Source: Hyphococcus lacteus (GTDB taxonomy: Bacteria > Pseudomonadota > Alphaproteobacteria > Caulobacterales > Parvularculaceae). Taken from it: 64,000 bases of DNA. The position numbers and the translations under genes are program-made. The notes under the pieces were generated by a model, which was given only the letters and a program-made list of their open reading frames with translations, was not told the origin of the DNA and searched no databases. Shown piece by piece: positions 34,519-43,594 of the stretch (the stretch's first letter is position 1; the number at the start of each line of letters is the position of its first letter). The stretch is from positions 2,108,001-2,172,000 of the forward strand of contig NZ_JBEHZE010000001.1 of NCBI RefSeq assembly GCF_041058985.1. The letters are read 5' to 3'.

Positions 34519-35157
34519 ATGAAGAAGCTCGTTCTTGGATTAGCGGTGACTCTGGCAGCTTTTGCCGGTAGTGCGCACGCTGTCTATCTCGATTTTGTAG
34601 CGGAAGCCGCCGGAAATGAGCGGGGTGTCGCGGACGGCACAACAATCAATTTTAGCGGTCTTGATGTGACATTCACATCGTTAAGTGCCGGTACATTTTT
34701 TGCTTATTTTGATGATCTGGATGATGGCAAACCAGCAGGACTAGGGGTTTGCGAAATCCTATCTGCTGGGCCGGGTTCGGCGTGTGCGGATTCGTCTGAT
34801 GACAATATCCGATCCGGGGATGCCGTAACGCTGACATTTGCTGATCCAGTGACCGTAAGCAATTTTTCTTTTACCGATGCTGATCACAATGATCTGAATA
34901 CGAATGATATCGACACGCTTTTAATTGCCATAAATGATGCGAATGATTTTATGCAATACACATTTGCGGAAGCGGTCGCGTTGGTGATTTCTGGTGTGGA
35001 CCTTATTCGGTTCGCATTTGATGACAATGGCAACGGTCGTCAGTTCTATGTGAATGGTTTTGAAGCCGCAGCTGTACCGCTTCCTGCCGCAGCGCCTTTA
35101 TTACTCGCGGGGCTTGCGGGGTTAGGCTTTGCTTCAAAAAGAAAGAAAAAGAATTAG
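34519..35157 (+). CDS. VPLPA-CTERM-type exported protein
   Basis: This 212-residue protein has a signal peptide (residues 1-22, ending 'GSAHA') and a C-terminal sorting tail 'VPLPAAAPLLLAGLAGLGF' followed by a basic end (ASKRKKKN). This is the VPLPA-CTERM form of PEP-CTERM signals, recognised by exosortase-type enzymes. The mature domain is acidic with many Asp/Asn ('DADHNDLNTNDIDTLL'), perhaps calcium-binding, and resembles surface proteins of biofilm matrices. No exosortase gene lies in the window. It ends at a terminator. Confidence 0.8.
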   Translation: MKKLVLGLAVTLAAFAGSAHAVYLDFVAEAAGNERGVADGTTINFSGLDVTFTSLSAGTFFAYFDDLDDGKPAGLGVCEILSAGPGSACADSSDDNIRSGDAVTLTFADPVTVSNFSFTDADHNDLNTNDIDTLLIAINDANDFMQYTFAEAVALVISGVDLIRFAFDDNGNGRQFYVNGFEAAAVPLPAAAPLLLAGLAGLGFASKRKKKN

Positions 35158-35184
35158 TCAAAATTGGTCAGACTTTGACCGGTT

Positions 35185-35243
35185 AGAGCAAGTAGGGGAA
35201 ATATGGGGGAGACCCTATTTGCTCGACCTGCTCTTTCTTTTTG
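35185..35243 (+). terminator. intrinsic terminator after the VPLPA-type gene
   Basis: GAGCAAGTAGGG (35186-35197) pairs with CCCTATTTGCTC (35213-35224) over 12 base pairs including one G-U. A T-rich tract TCTTTCTTTTT follows at 35231. An alternative stem using AGAGCA / TGCTCT places the T-tract directly after the hairpin. Confidence 0.75.
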
Positions 35244-35266
35244 TGCGGCACATCGGAACGTTTCAG

Positions 35267-36418
35267 TTATCGCGATATTTCGGGTTTCGTTGTTTTGTTT
35301 GCGACGGTTCGGCGCTGATGGGCTTTGCGCCGGTCTTGCCACCGTTTTTTGGCCATGTCCTGCATGTCGACCGTTTGGTCCGTTTCATCGACGATCTCTG
35401 ATCCGAGCAATGTTTCGATGACATCTTCCATTGTGACAATACCGGACATACTGCCGAAATCATCTGTAACCAAAGCAATATGGTCTCGCGTTTCAATAAA
35501 GTCGTTGAATAGCCGGAAAATACTATAGTTTTCAGGCACCGTGACGATGTTACGTTTGAAGTCGGAGAGTGTTTTGTCGCCGGCATCATCAATCAAATGT
35601 TCTAAAATATCGTCTTTAAGAACATACCCCACAAAATTTTCGCTATCCGCGCTTTCGCGAAGAGGGATTCTCGAGAAAACCAGTTCTTCCTGAAGATCAT
35701 AAAACGCACGCGCAGTCATGTTTTGTGGCGCAGAAACCGTAACTGTGCGTGGTGTCATTACCTGACGCGCTTTGAAGTTTTTGAAATGCAGAATGTTATG
35801 AATGAACTCAACTTCCGCTTGGTCGAGTGCGCCTTCCTCTGATCCGATTTGCGCCATCGCCAGAAAATCAGTGCGGGAGAAAATGCTTTGTTCTTTGCTG
35901 CTCGTGATAGCCCTTGTGGTTAGCTGACAGAGCCAAACGATCGGAGCCAGAATGAACAATACCATATTGAGGCTTTTCACCGTGAATGGTGCCAAGGCTT
36001 TCCAGTTGGTTGCGCCAATCGTCTTAGGGATGATTTCAGACAGGATTAGAATTGCCGCCGTGGTTGCGGCGGGCACAGCCAGTCCCGTGATTAAGGGGTT
36101 GCTCTCTGCCCAGATTTTTGTGGCTTCCTGACCAACGCCAATAGCACCAACAGTATGGCCGATCGTGTTCAGCGTTAGAATTCCGGCGAGGGGCCGGTCA
36201 ATATTGTTTTTAAAATCGTTTAGGGTTTTGCCGATTTTGTCGCCCTCATCGAGCTTCACCCTCATATAGGAGGGCGAGATGCTCAGGAGTACGGACTCCC
36301 ACAATGAGCAAAGAAACGAGACACATATTGAAACGACGAGAAATGCAATTAGCGAGGAAAGCATGGGGTGTGCGTTATACCGCCCGTTGTAAGGTTCATG
36401 ACTGCTATATTTGCGCAT
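35267..36418 (-). CDS. CNNM/CBS-domain membrane protein (CorC/hemolysin-like)
   Basis: This roughly 383-residue protein has an N-terminal CNNM (DUF21) membrane domain with three to four helices ('FLVVSICVSFLCSLWESVLLS', 'LTLNTIGHTVGAIGVG', 'LILSEIIPKTIGATNW'). Two CBS domains follow ('ARQVMTPRTVTVSAP', 'HIALVTDDFGSMSGIVTMEDVIETLLG'). Family members export magnesium or modulate ion transport. It lacks the usual C-terminal CorC_HlyC domain and ends in a basic tail. Start choices are ATG 36418 or ATG 36364, which begins closer to the first helix, and neither has a clear RBS. Confidence 0.82.
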   Translation of the reverse strand: MRKYSSHEPYNGRYNAHPMLSSLIAFLVVSICVSFLCSLWESVLLSISPSYMRVKLDEGDKIGKTLNDFKNNIDRPLAGILTLNTIGHTVGAIGVGQEATKIWAESNPLITGLAVPAATTAAILILSEIIPKTIGATNWKALAPFTVKSLNMVLFILAPIVWLCQLTTRAITSSKEQSIFSRTDFLAMAQIGSEEGALDQAEVEFIHNILHFKNFKARQVMTPRTVTVSAPQNMTARAFYDLQEELVFSRIPLRESADSENFVGYVLKDDILEHLIDDAGDKTLSDFKRNIVTVPENYSIFRLFNDFIETRDHIALVTDDFGSMSGIVTMEDVIETLLGSEIVDETDQTVDMQDMAKKRWQDRRKAHQRRTVANKTTKPEISR

Positions 36419-36574
36419 GATCACGATGATTGTGTAGAGCTATTGCATATATTTTGTACGGAAAAATGCTAATAAAAACCGCAATATAGGCGCGTGCTAT
36501 AAGGAACCCATTTTGGTGGTATTATTTTACCACATAAATAATCGCCTGTTTTCAATGAATTTATCGCAAAGGTG

Positions 36575-36669
36575 TTGACGCAAACGGTATCAACAGGTAC
36601 CTGCCACGCTTCCAAAGCGGGGTGTGCCCAATCGGGCGACGGCCTTGCGAGAGAATTCAGGATAAAGAC
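36575..36669 (+). promoter_or_regulatory. rplM promoter and leader
   Basis: TTGACG (36575-36580), a 17-base spacer and TACCTG (36598-36603) form a likely housekeeping promoter. The resulting leader of about 60 bases is GC-rich and can fold (for example around GGGTGTGCCC and CGGGCG), ending in AGGA just before ATG 36670. Ribosomal protein leaders are often feedback-controlled. No known leader motif was matched here. Confidence 0.5.
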
Positions 36670-37143
36670 ATGAAAACCTACGCCATGAAACCGGCGGAAG
36701 CGGACGCCCAGAAAAACTGGATCGTGATCGATGCGGAGGGCCTCGTCGTTGGTCGCCTTGCATCAGTGATCGCTACCCGTCTTCGCGGTAAGCACAAACC
36801 TGCCTACACACCCCATGTTGATTGCGGCGATAATGTTATCGTTGTGAATGCCGACAAAGTCGTCTTCACCGGCAACAAATGGAAAAACAAGAAATTCTAT
36901 TGGCACACCGGTTATCCCGGCGGCATCAAAGAACGCACCATGGAAAAAATCATGGGCGGTGCTCACCCGGAGCGCATTCTGATGAAAGCCGTTGAGCGCA
37001 TGATGCCAAAGGATTCGTCGCTTGCCCGCAAACAAATGACGCATCTGCGTATTTTTACCGGTGCTGAGCATACGCATGAAGCGCAATCGCCGGTTAAACT
37101 CGACGTTGCAGCTATGAATTCCAAAAACCAGAGAGACGTCTAG
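36670..37143 (+). CDS. rplM: 50S ribosomal protein L13
   Basis: This 157-residue protein begins 'MKTYAMKPAEADAQKNW' and contains 'VIVVNADKVVFTGNKW', 'GYPGGIKERTMEKIM' and 'MLPKDSSLARKQM'-like sequence (here MMPKDSSLARKQM), diagnostic for L13, an early assembly protein of the large subunit. ATG 36670 is preceded by AGGA. An upstream in-frame start would add 16 residues not found in L13. It is followed after three bases by rpsI in the universal L13-S9 pair. Confidence 0.98.
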   Translation: MKTYAMKPAEADAQKNWIVIDAEGLVVGRLASVIATRLRGKHKPAYTPHVDCGDNVIVVNADKVVFTGNKWKNKKFYWHTGYPGGIKERTMEKIMGGAHPERILMKAVERMMPKDSSLARKQMTHLRIFTGAEHTHEAQSPVKLDVAAMNSKNQRDV

Positions 37144-37146
37144 ACC

Positions 37147-37635
37147 ATGAGCATGACATCCCTTGAAGATCTGAAAGACGTTGCGACCGAAGCTGGTGCA
37201 GTAGAAGCCCCAGAAGAAGTTACGCTGCGTGAGCCAAAAATCGACTCGCTAGGCCGCTCTTATGCGACTGGCAAGCGGAAAACGGCTGTTGCGCGTGTCT
37301 GGATTAAACCAGGCGCAGGAAAAATCACTGTGAACGGTAAAGACCAAACTGAATATTTTGGCCGTGCGGTTCTTCAGATGATCATCAAGCAGCCTTTGGT
37401 TGCTGTTGAGCGCGAAACCCAATTCGATGTTGTTTGTACTGTTTCGGGTTCTGGACCTTCGGGCCAAGCTGGTGCGGTTCGTCACGGCATTTCAAAGGCG
37501 CTGACCTATTACGAACCGGCATTGCGCTCGGTTTTGAAAAAGGGCGGCTTCCTAACACGCGATAGCCGCGTTGTGGAACGTAAGAAATACGGTCGCAAAA
37601 AAGCGCGTCGTTCATTCCAGTTTTCCAAACGTTAA
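37147..37635 (+). CDS. rpsI: 30S ribosomal protein S9
   Basis: This 162-residue protein has the S9 core 'YATGKRKTAVARVWIKPG', 'GGFLTRDSRVVERKKYGRKKARRSFQFSKR' (pattern only), with the conserved basic tail ending in Lys-Arg that reaches the P-site tRNA. The N-terminal 30 acidic residues are longer than in E. coli S9, as is common in alphaproteobacteria. It ends at a terminator. Confidence 0.98.
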   Translation: MSMTSLEDLKDVATEAGAVEAPEEVTLREPKIDSLGRSYATGKRKTAVARVWIKPGAGKITVNGKDQTEYFGRAVLQMIIKQPLVAVERETQFDVVCTVSGSGPSGQAGAVRHGISKALTYYEPALRSVLKKGGFLTRDSRVVERKKYGRKKARRSFQFSKR

Positions 37636-37692
37636 TTTGCGTTTGGAACGGCTGTGGGGGATTATTCAATCCTCCCACATATATGAGTTTCC

Positions 37693-37723
37693 AAAAGCGC
37701 CGCCCTTCGGGGCGGCGTTTTTA
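37693..37723 (+). terminator. intrinsic terminator after rpsI
   Basis: AAAAGCGCCGCCC, a TTCG turn, GGGCGGCG and TTTTTA form a very stable GC-rich hairpin with a T-run about 60 bases after the rpsI stop. It may also serve the convergent tamB. Confidence 0.93.
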
Positions 37724-37782
37724 TTTTGAGGATAGTCGTTTATTCTCAAGCAAATACAATGTGATATACCGAGTTTCTAAGT

Positions 37783-40700
37783 CTAGAAATCATGTTTCCA
37801 ATTTGCTGAGATGGTTTGGTCGCCGGTTTGTTCTAGCTCAGTTTCAATAGTGATACTGTCGGTAACGTCGTATTTCACGCGTACCGAGCCATTGCCGCCA
37901 TCAGTATCTTGACTAGCGGAGACGAAAAAACCGTCTGCGACATACTTCCCGGCAGTCAGCGATCCACCGCCTTTTTCGGGGTCGATATCGACGTTCAGCA
38001 AATCCAGCCCGACAGATCTGCGTAATTTACCAGTGATGCCTTCGCCGCCAAATGGGCCTATGCCACCTAGCGAGGCAAGCGCTTCTGCGGTTTGTAGTGA
38101 TTCAAACGCGGATAGATTTTGGGCGGGCTTTCCAAATAAAACCAGCGACATGACATCCTCGGAGGGCAAGGACGGGGTTGATTCTAACTCAATCGAAGGT
38201 TCGGTTGCCCGGCCCGAAATGACAATCGCTGCGGTGACGCCGTCACCAGTATTTAGCTCTGCGCGAATATCTAGAAGTGGGTTATTCGGATTGATCCGGT
38301 CGAAAGCGATCTGGCCGCGCGTGAGGTCAAAACGCCGCCCAGAAAAGTCGAGCCACCCACGGCGAAGGGTGAGATCACCCAACATGATCGCTTGACCACG
38401 GTCATTATTGGCAACCACATTGGCGGCCCATTCACTTTCAAGTCCGCGCCCGCGAATGAAAATCCGGTCATCTGCTGTTACTTTGACGTTAAAGTCGATG
38501 CCGGATTTTGGTGTTGGTGCCAGTTCGGTTGGTGCGGTATTTTCTTCATTATACGCAATAATATCGATACCAACTAGACCCGTGTTTTCGGGCGTCACGA
38601 TTTCTGCATCTAATTCTGTGATGTCTATTTCGCCACCCGCGACGAGCTTGTCGAGGGGGCCGCTAACCGTAATTTTTCCATCTGCTAGGACTTTGTTGAC
38701 CGGTGCGGCAGAAAGCTCTGCGCCGTCAAGGTTGAGATTGAAATCAAGGTTTGAATTCTCACCAAGCCGAATATCACCGTCAAATTTAATCGTATCGCCG
38801 CCCGACTGACCCGCGCCGCGCCCACCACCGGTGAGCACGAGGGTGCTGTCAGGGCCGGTATAGTCCGCGTTGGCTTCCATATGTATACCGGCCAGCGAGA
38901 ACCCGGTTTCAATTTCCGTATAGGCACCTTCAGTCAGTTCTGCTTTTCCAGAAATAATTGGATTTTCAGTATCGCCCGCAAGATTGAAGGTCGCTGACAA
39001 AGCGCCTTCGATAGTTTGTATCGTTGGCGGCAAATATGCGGCAATGGCCTGAATGTCACCATTATATGCTATGCGGCCTGTTAATTCGCCTGAGGTTTCA
39101 ATGCTAACTGACGGTTTGCGCGTAAGGCGAGCCGGTAACCGGATATCCATATCGAGGCGATCGTCTGAGCCATCGTCGGTGATGCGCATTTGCGAGCCAT
39201 CCCAAACGGCTTTTCCTCTGATGGAGGCATCTTCTTCGGTTAGCAACAAAGAGCGAAGGTGGAAATCTGTCTCCGCCGGAATTTCCTTATCCGTATCAAG
39301 AGCGAGAGTCATAGAAATGCGTCCATCGGCATTGGGGATATTCACCTGATCGAAGACCGCGTCAGCGCGCCAACGCGTTTCCTCCAATGCACCGTCAAGG
39401 GAAATGTTGCCCTTCGCGCCATATGCCATCCGAAGGTTCTCAATTAACACCCCATCGCGCAGAGTAATCACGGCGGGTGCCGTTAGTTTCGCATCTGTCG
39501 CAAAAACAAGTGCTTCGAGACTATTCAGCCTAACGATAATATTCTTGCGCGCGTTGATCTGGGCTTTTGCAGCGATGTTTTCGATGGTCTCAGTACCGGG
39601 TGCGGCAAAGCTTTTGGCTTTTAATGAGACAGCGATTGCGCCGGGTGGGCCTTGTGCGTCTATCGCTAACCCATTCGCAGCGAGGTTGTTAAAGGCAATA
39701 TGATCTGCATTAACAACCATGTTGTTGAGTGCATCATTGCGTGAGAGAACGCCTTTGGCGGCTATATCACCGACCAAATCAATACCGGGCCAAGGGGCCG
39801 CGCCTTCATCACCATTATAGGTGAGGTCGAGATTGATCGTTTGGAGAGTGCTATCAATATTGACGTTGCCGCCAAGATTAAAACCGTGCCCAGCATATGA
39901 AATCGTCGGTAGTCTGATGCTGCCGTCATTCGAGGTGCGAATACTCGCATCAAGCTTTCTTGGTCCGCCATCAATAGCGCGAGCGGTAATGTCGCCATTC
40001 GGAAATTTGGGTAAGCCGGCGATTGCGGCGTTGATTGAAAGGGCCGGAACAGAACCACTTTCCGTTGATAATTTCGGTGCTTCCAATTCAGTGTTAATCG
40101 TGAAACGATTCAATGTGCCGCCTAGTTCGATTTCGCCGGTGAAGTTTTTTTCGGGTGATATATTGCTGGAAAAAAGCCTCACATAATTTGGCGTAACGTC
40201 GAGATCGCCGCTAAAGGCTAGGGCATTAGTTGTCGTGTTATATGTACCATTTACGTTTATTGTGGTGCCATCACTGGTCAGCGCTTTGATACCGGATAAC
40301 CGAATACGGTCGTCGAGATTAGTGTCAATATTTCCGTTTACGGATAGCCCATTCGCGAGTGCGGCAGAAAAATTCTTGTTTGGCGCTAGAGTTAACTCAA
40401 CATCACCAGCGAATACTTTACGCAAGTCAGTGGTGCCGTCGGTGATAATTGCGGTGCCACCATCGCCGGTCATTGTCGCGCTAAGCGCATAATCATCGCG
40501 TCGCCAGTCGAGTGTGGCATCAAGATTGACCGTTTCGCCGATAAGGGATTGTAATTGAGATTGATATTCCGGACCAAAGCCAATCGAAAGATTCGTGCTT
40601 AGCTGTTCGACCAATCCATCTGGCGCTTGCCATGCAAACAGTCCATCGACGGCACCCACGGCAGCGGTAAGTTTTTGAATGGTAACTGACCCGCCGTTCG

Positions 40701-41598
40701 GTTTGGTATCATAACGCGCATCAAGTACGAGTGGCGCAGATAATTCAGGGATATCGTTCAAACGGCTGCCGGGTACGAAATTGAGGGTAATATCGCTACC
40801 GGAAAAACTCACGAAATTAGATCGAAACGAGCCTTCTAAATTCCCATAATTACCGATGTTGGAATTCACTTCGATAACGGCATCATTTAATGCGCTATCG
40901 CCCGTGGCGGCAAATCGCAGAGGCGCGTTGAGGCCGCCTAGCGTTGCTATAACCCCGCCAGGTTCTGCGGTTAGTGTTGTGTCAATGAAAATCCGGTTGT
41001 TGCGCGGCGATTTTTGGAAAGTGACATCAGCGTGATCTGCGCCGCCATCACTGGTGATCGTCAAACGCAGGTCGATCTCCGTTCCTTCGAGATAAATAGC
41101 GCCAGTGCCGTCAATGCGTTGTTGGTTACCATTCAGGTTTGTATTGATGTCAATCAAGTTGATCGAATAGACGTCAATTTGTGGGAGGTCTTGGATAATT
41201 TTTATGCGTCGTGCGTCTTCTTCTTTGGCTTCTTTCTGGGGCGGGTTACGTAAAAGCGATACACCGGTAAGGGAGATCTCTTCGACAGAAATTCGTTTAC
41301 GAATTAATGCAAGCGGGTGCCAACGTAGTTCAAGCTTGGCGGCAGAAAGCCAAACACCGTCATCGTCTGAAAACACAACATCTTCAATGATGATATGACC
41401 GGGTAATGATCCTTTGATCTGGCCGATATCGGTTTCACTGTTTAGTGCGTTACTTAACTGTGCTTCCGCTAATTCTGACAAGAGCCCACGACCGGGAGTG
41501 GTGTTGAGGAATAGCGATCCAGCCACGACCGCGCCACCTAGTAAGGCTACAGTCACGACCAAGATAATGAGCAACGGTTTTTTCAGATTCAAGGACAT
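37783..41598 (-). CDS. tamB: translocation and assembly module protein TamB
   Basis: This 1271-residue inner-membrane-anchored protein has one N-terminal helix (about residues 9-30), then a very long beta-rich periplasmic part of repeated AsmA/TamB-like strands. A C-terminal DUF490/TamB domain ends 'DQTISANWKHDF', preceded by 'AGKYVADGFFVSASQD'. TamB forms a bridge to the outer-membrane TamA and is implicated in autotransporter assembly and phospholipid transport to the outer membrane. It overlaps the upstream tamA stop by one base, so the two are made together. Confidence 0.93.
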   Translation of the reverse strand: MSLNLKKPLLIILVVTVALLGGAVVAGSLFLNTTPGRGLLSELAEAQLSNALNSETDIGQIKGSLPGHIIIEDVVFSDDDGVWLSAAKLELRWHPLALIRKRISVEEISLTGVSLLRNPPQKEAKEEDARRIKIIQDLPQIDVYSINLIDINTNLNGNQQRIDGTGAIYLEGTEIDLRLTITSDGGADHADVTFQKSPRNNRIFIDTTLTAEPGGVIATLGGLNAPLRFAATGDSALNDAVIEVNSNIGNYGNLEGSFRSNFVSFSGSDITLNFVPGSRLNDIPELSAPLVLDARYDTKPNGGSVTIQKLTAAVGAVDGLFAWQAPDGLVEQLSTNLSIGFGPEYQSQLQSLIGETVNLDATLDWRRDDYALSATMTGDGGTAIITDGTTDLRKVFAGDVELTLAPNKNFSAALANGLSVNGNIDTNLDDRIRLSGIKALTSDGTTINVNGTYNTTTNALAFSGDLDVTPNYVRLFSSNISPEKNFTGEIELGGTLNRFTINTELEAPKLSTESGSVPALSINAAIAGLPKFPNGDITARAIDGGPRKLDASIRTSNDGSIRLPTISYAGHGFNLGGNVNIDSTLQTINLDLTYNGDEGAAPWPGIDLVGDIAAKGVLSRNDALNNMVVNADHIAFNNLAANGLAIDAQGPPGAIAVSLKAKSFAAPGTETIENIAAKAQINARKNIIVRLNSLEALVFATDAKLTAPAVITLRDGVLIENLRMAYGAKGNISLDGALEETRWRADAVFDQVNIPNADGRISMTLALDTDKEIPAETDFHLRSLLLTEEDASIRGKAVWDGSQMRITDDGSDDRLDMDIRLPARLTRKPSVSIETSGELTGRIAYNGDIQAIAAYLPPTIQTIEGALSATFNLAGDTENPIISGKAELTEGAYTEIETGFSLAGIHMEANADYTGPDSTLVLTGGGRGAGQSGGDTIKFDGDIRLGENSNLDFNLNLDGAELSAAPVNKVLADGKITVSGPLDKLVAGGEIDITELDAEIVTPENTGLVGIDIIAYNEENTAPTELAPTPKSGIDFNVKVTADDRIFIRGRGLESEWAANVVANNDRGQAIMLGDLTLRRGWLDFSGRRFDLTRGQIAFDRINPNNPLLDIRAELNTGDGVTAAIVISGRATEPSIELESTPSLPSEDVMSLVLFGKPAQNLSAFESLQTAEALASLGGIGPFGGEGITGKLRRSVGLDLLNVDIDPEKGGGSLTAGKYVADGFFVSASQDTDGGNGSVRVKYDVTDSITIETELEQTGDQTISANWKHDF

Positions 41599-43382
41599 TA
41601 GAACGGTTGCCCCAATGCGATGTAAATCTGAAAGTCGCTATCGCTCTCTCGTTTATCGATAGGGAAGGCGATGTCCGCGCGAATTGGCCCGATGGGCGTC
41701 AGGTAGCGAACACCCACGCCGTAGCCGTAAAAGAACTTGTCGTTAAACTTAGGAATAGATTCGGATGATACTGATCCTGCATCTATAAACGCTGCGAATT
41801 GAAGGTTTTTGATGGTTTTGACACGTGCCTCAAATGCACCATCAATTCGAGAGCGGCCACCGATGGGGTTGAAATCTTCATCAAGTGGTCCAGCCTCTTG
41901 GTATCCATACCCGCGAACTGAACCGCCGCCGCCAGCATAATAGCGCTTATTTAAGGGAAGTGCGTCAAACGAATTGGCGAAAGTCGCGGCTAGCCCAGCA
42001 CGCGCCGCGAGTGTAACGATATCATCCTTACCGAGATGAATGCGGCTGCGGGCGGTAATCTCGGATTGTGTAAAGTTTTCAGAGCCGAAATAGGGGGTCA
42101 CAGTCCATGCAGCACGAAAGCCCTTGGTCGGATCTAGAAGGTTATCCTCCGAGTTCCATCGAACGGCGAGCGGGGTTGATACGAAATATGTACGGTCCTC
42201 GACGCCGTCCGAACGCACATTTGAAGTTTCGAGTTTAATCGCGCCGCGTGTTTCCAACCGCTCATCAAGCCACCGTTTAGAAAGCCCTCCTGTTACCTCG
42301 AATGTTCGGGCATCATAGGCATCAGTTGTTTCATTCAAGAACGCAGTACTAGCGAATGCTTGAGCGCCAAGTCCGGGCAGGGGACGCGTGACGGCTACAT
42401 TAATCGATTGTTCAATTTGTGATCCGGTTAGCTCAGCGGTCAAATTTTCGCCGTGGCCGAGTATATTGCGATGTTCAAAAAACAATCGCCCTCCGGGTCC
42501 TTCGGTTGTTGAATAAGAAACACCTGCGCCAATTGTACGGCGCTTTCTTTCTTCAAGTTCAACGAGAATTGGAGTCTCGCCACTTTCGCGTGTTTGGCCC
42601 GGAGACACATCGACTTTTGAAAACAAACCAGTCTGACGCAAATGGTCGTAGTACGCGGTCATTTTCTTGCGTTCAAACTCTTCGCCATCCTCCCAAGTTT
42701 TCATCCGTTCAACAAAAGTATCGTCTGTTTTTTTTGTACCGGAAATGATCGGCTGGCCAAAAGTTGCTTTCGGCCCGCTGGTGAAAACGAAAACCGCAGA
42801 TGCTTCATTGGTTTCGAAATTGGCGATAGCGCGCCGGTTTACGATCGCGGCGGTTGGGTATCCGTTGTTCCAAAGATAGGTAAGAAATGCCTCTTGCTGG
42901 TCGCGCAAGCTAGCGCCGTCAGCTGCATTCGTTGTTTTGACATTTGCCGCGTTAAGATCTCTTGGCCGTTCTTCGCCTTGGTCTTGATAAATGATATCGT
43001 ATTCGGTCACTTTGAATGCGGTGCCGGGCGAGATCGCAAAAACCACTTTAGGTTTTTGCCGATCTTCAGCGGCGATGAGAGTGAAGTCAGCACTGCCGGC
43101 ATAATATCCAGCGGCTTTGAGCGCGTCATTGAATGCTTCAATGTCGCGCCGTGCTGCGCGCCGTAAAGCGGCAGAGGTGGGATATTCTCGCGTGCCCTTC
43201 ATTAGCTCGGAAATAATGGCCAATTTGTCGCCAAGCCCGTTTGGTGCGCCTTCGATATCGGCTTGATAAGAATCTGCCGCACGGGCAGGCAACCCGGCCG
43301 CCACCAATAGCACCGTGGAAATGCATGTAATTACAATGCTTTGCCGTCTCTTACGCAACTTTCTCTCGCTCGACTGCCGCAC
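41598..43382 (-). CDS. tamA: outer-membrane assembly protein TamA (BamA family)
   Basis: This 594-residue Omp85 protein has a signal sequence (about residues 18-36, 'LLVAAGLPARAAD'), three POTRA domains (about 40-290) and a 16-strand barrel with 'YYAGGGGSVRGYGYQEAGP', the conserved barrel-lid motif, and a final strand ending in Phe ('DFQIYIALGQPF'). The start is GTG at 43382. It is paired with tamB downstream by a one-base overlap. Confidence 0.93.
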   Translation of the reverse strand: MRQSSERKLRKRRQSIVITCISTVLLVAAGLPARAADSYQADIEGAPNGLGDKLAIISELMKGTREYPTSAALRRAARRDIEAFNDALKAAGYYAGSADFTLIAAEDRQKPKVVFAISPGTAFKVTEYDIIYQDQGEERPRDLNAANVKTTNAADGASLRDQQEAFLTYLWNNGYPTAAIVNRRAIANFETNEASAVFVFTSGPKATFGQPIISGTKKTDDTFVERMKTWEDGEEFERKKMTAYYDHLRQTGLFSKVDVSPGQTRESGETPILVELEERKRRTIGAGVSYSTTEGPGGRLFFEHRNILGHGENLTAELTGSQIEQSINVAVTRPLPGLGAQAFASTAFLNETTDAYDARTFEVTGGLSKRWLDERLETRGAIKLETSNVRSDGVEDRTYFVSTPLAVRWNSEDNLLDPTKGFRAAWTVTPYFGSENFTQSEITARSRIHLGKDDIVTLAARAGLAATFANSFDALPLNKRYYAGGGGSVRGYGYQEAGPLDEDFNPIGGRSRIDGAFEARVKTIKNLQFAAFIDAGSVSSESIPKFNDKFFYGYGVGVRYLTPIGPIRADIAFPIDKRESDSDFQIYIALGQPF

Positions 43383-43594
43383 CCACTAAAAGCCGCAGGT
43401 TTTGTTTGTTGACGTGCTATCCGGCACCCTGTCACGGCATGGTTAATCTAGTGCTGCCAGATGGCCGATTTAAGGCCAAAACCGCTGCAATCACAGTGAT
43501 TTATTTTCGGCATTTTGCGACGGATTCTGGAGATTGCTTCCGGACTGCGCTATGCCCCACCTTCAGTTCAACAAGGTAATGGTCGAGGAGTTCC

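Noticed and set aside
42642..43166. 174-codon plus-strand frame antisense to tamA
   Set aside because: Lies wholly within tamA, low-complexity Cys/Phe-rich product, no RBS; a shadow of the real gene.
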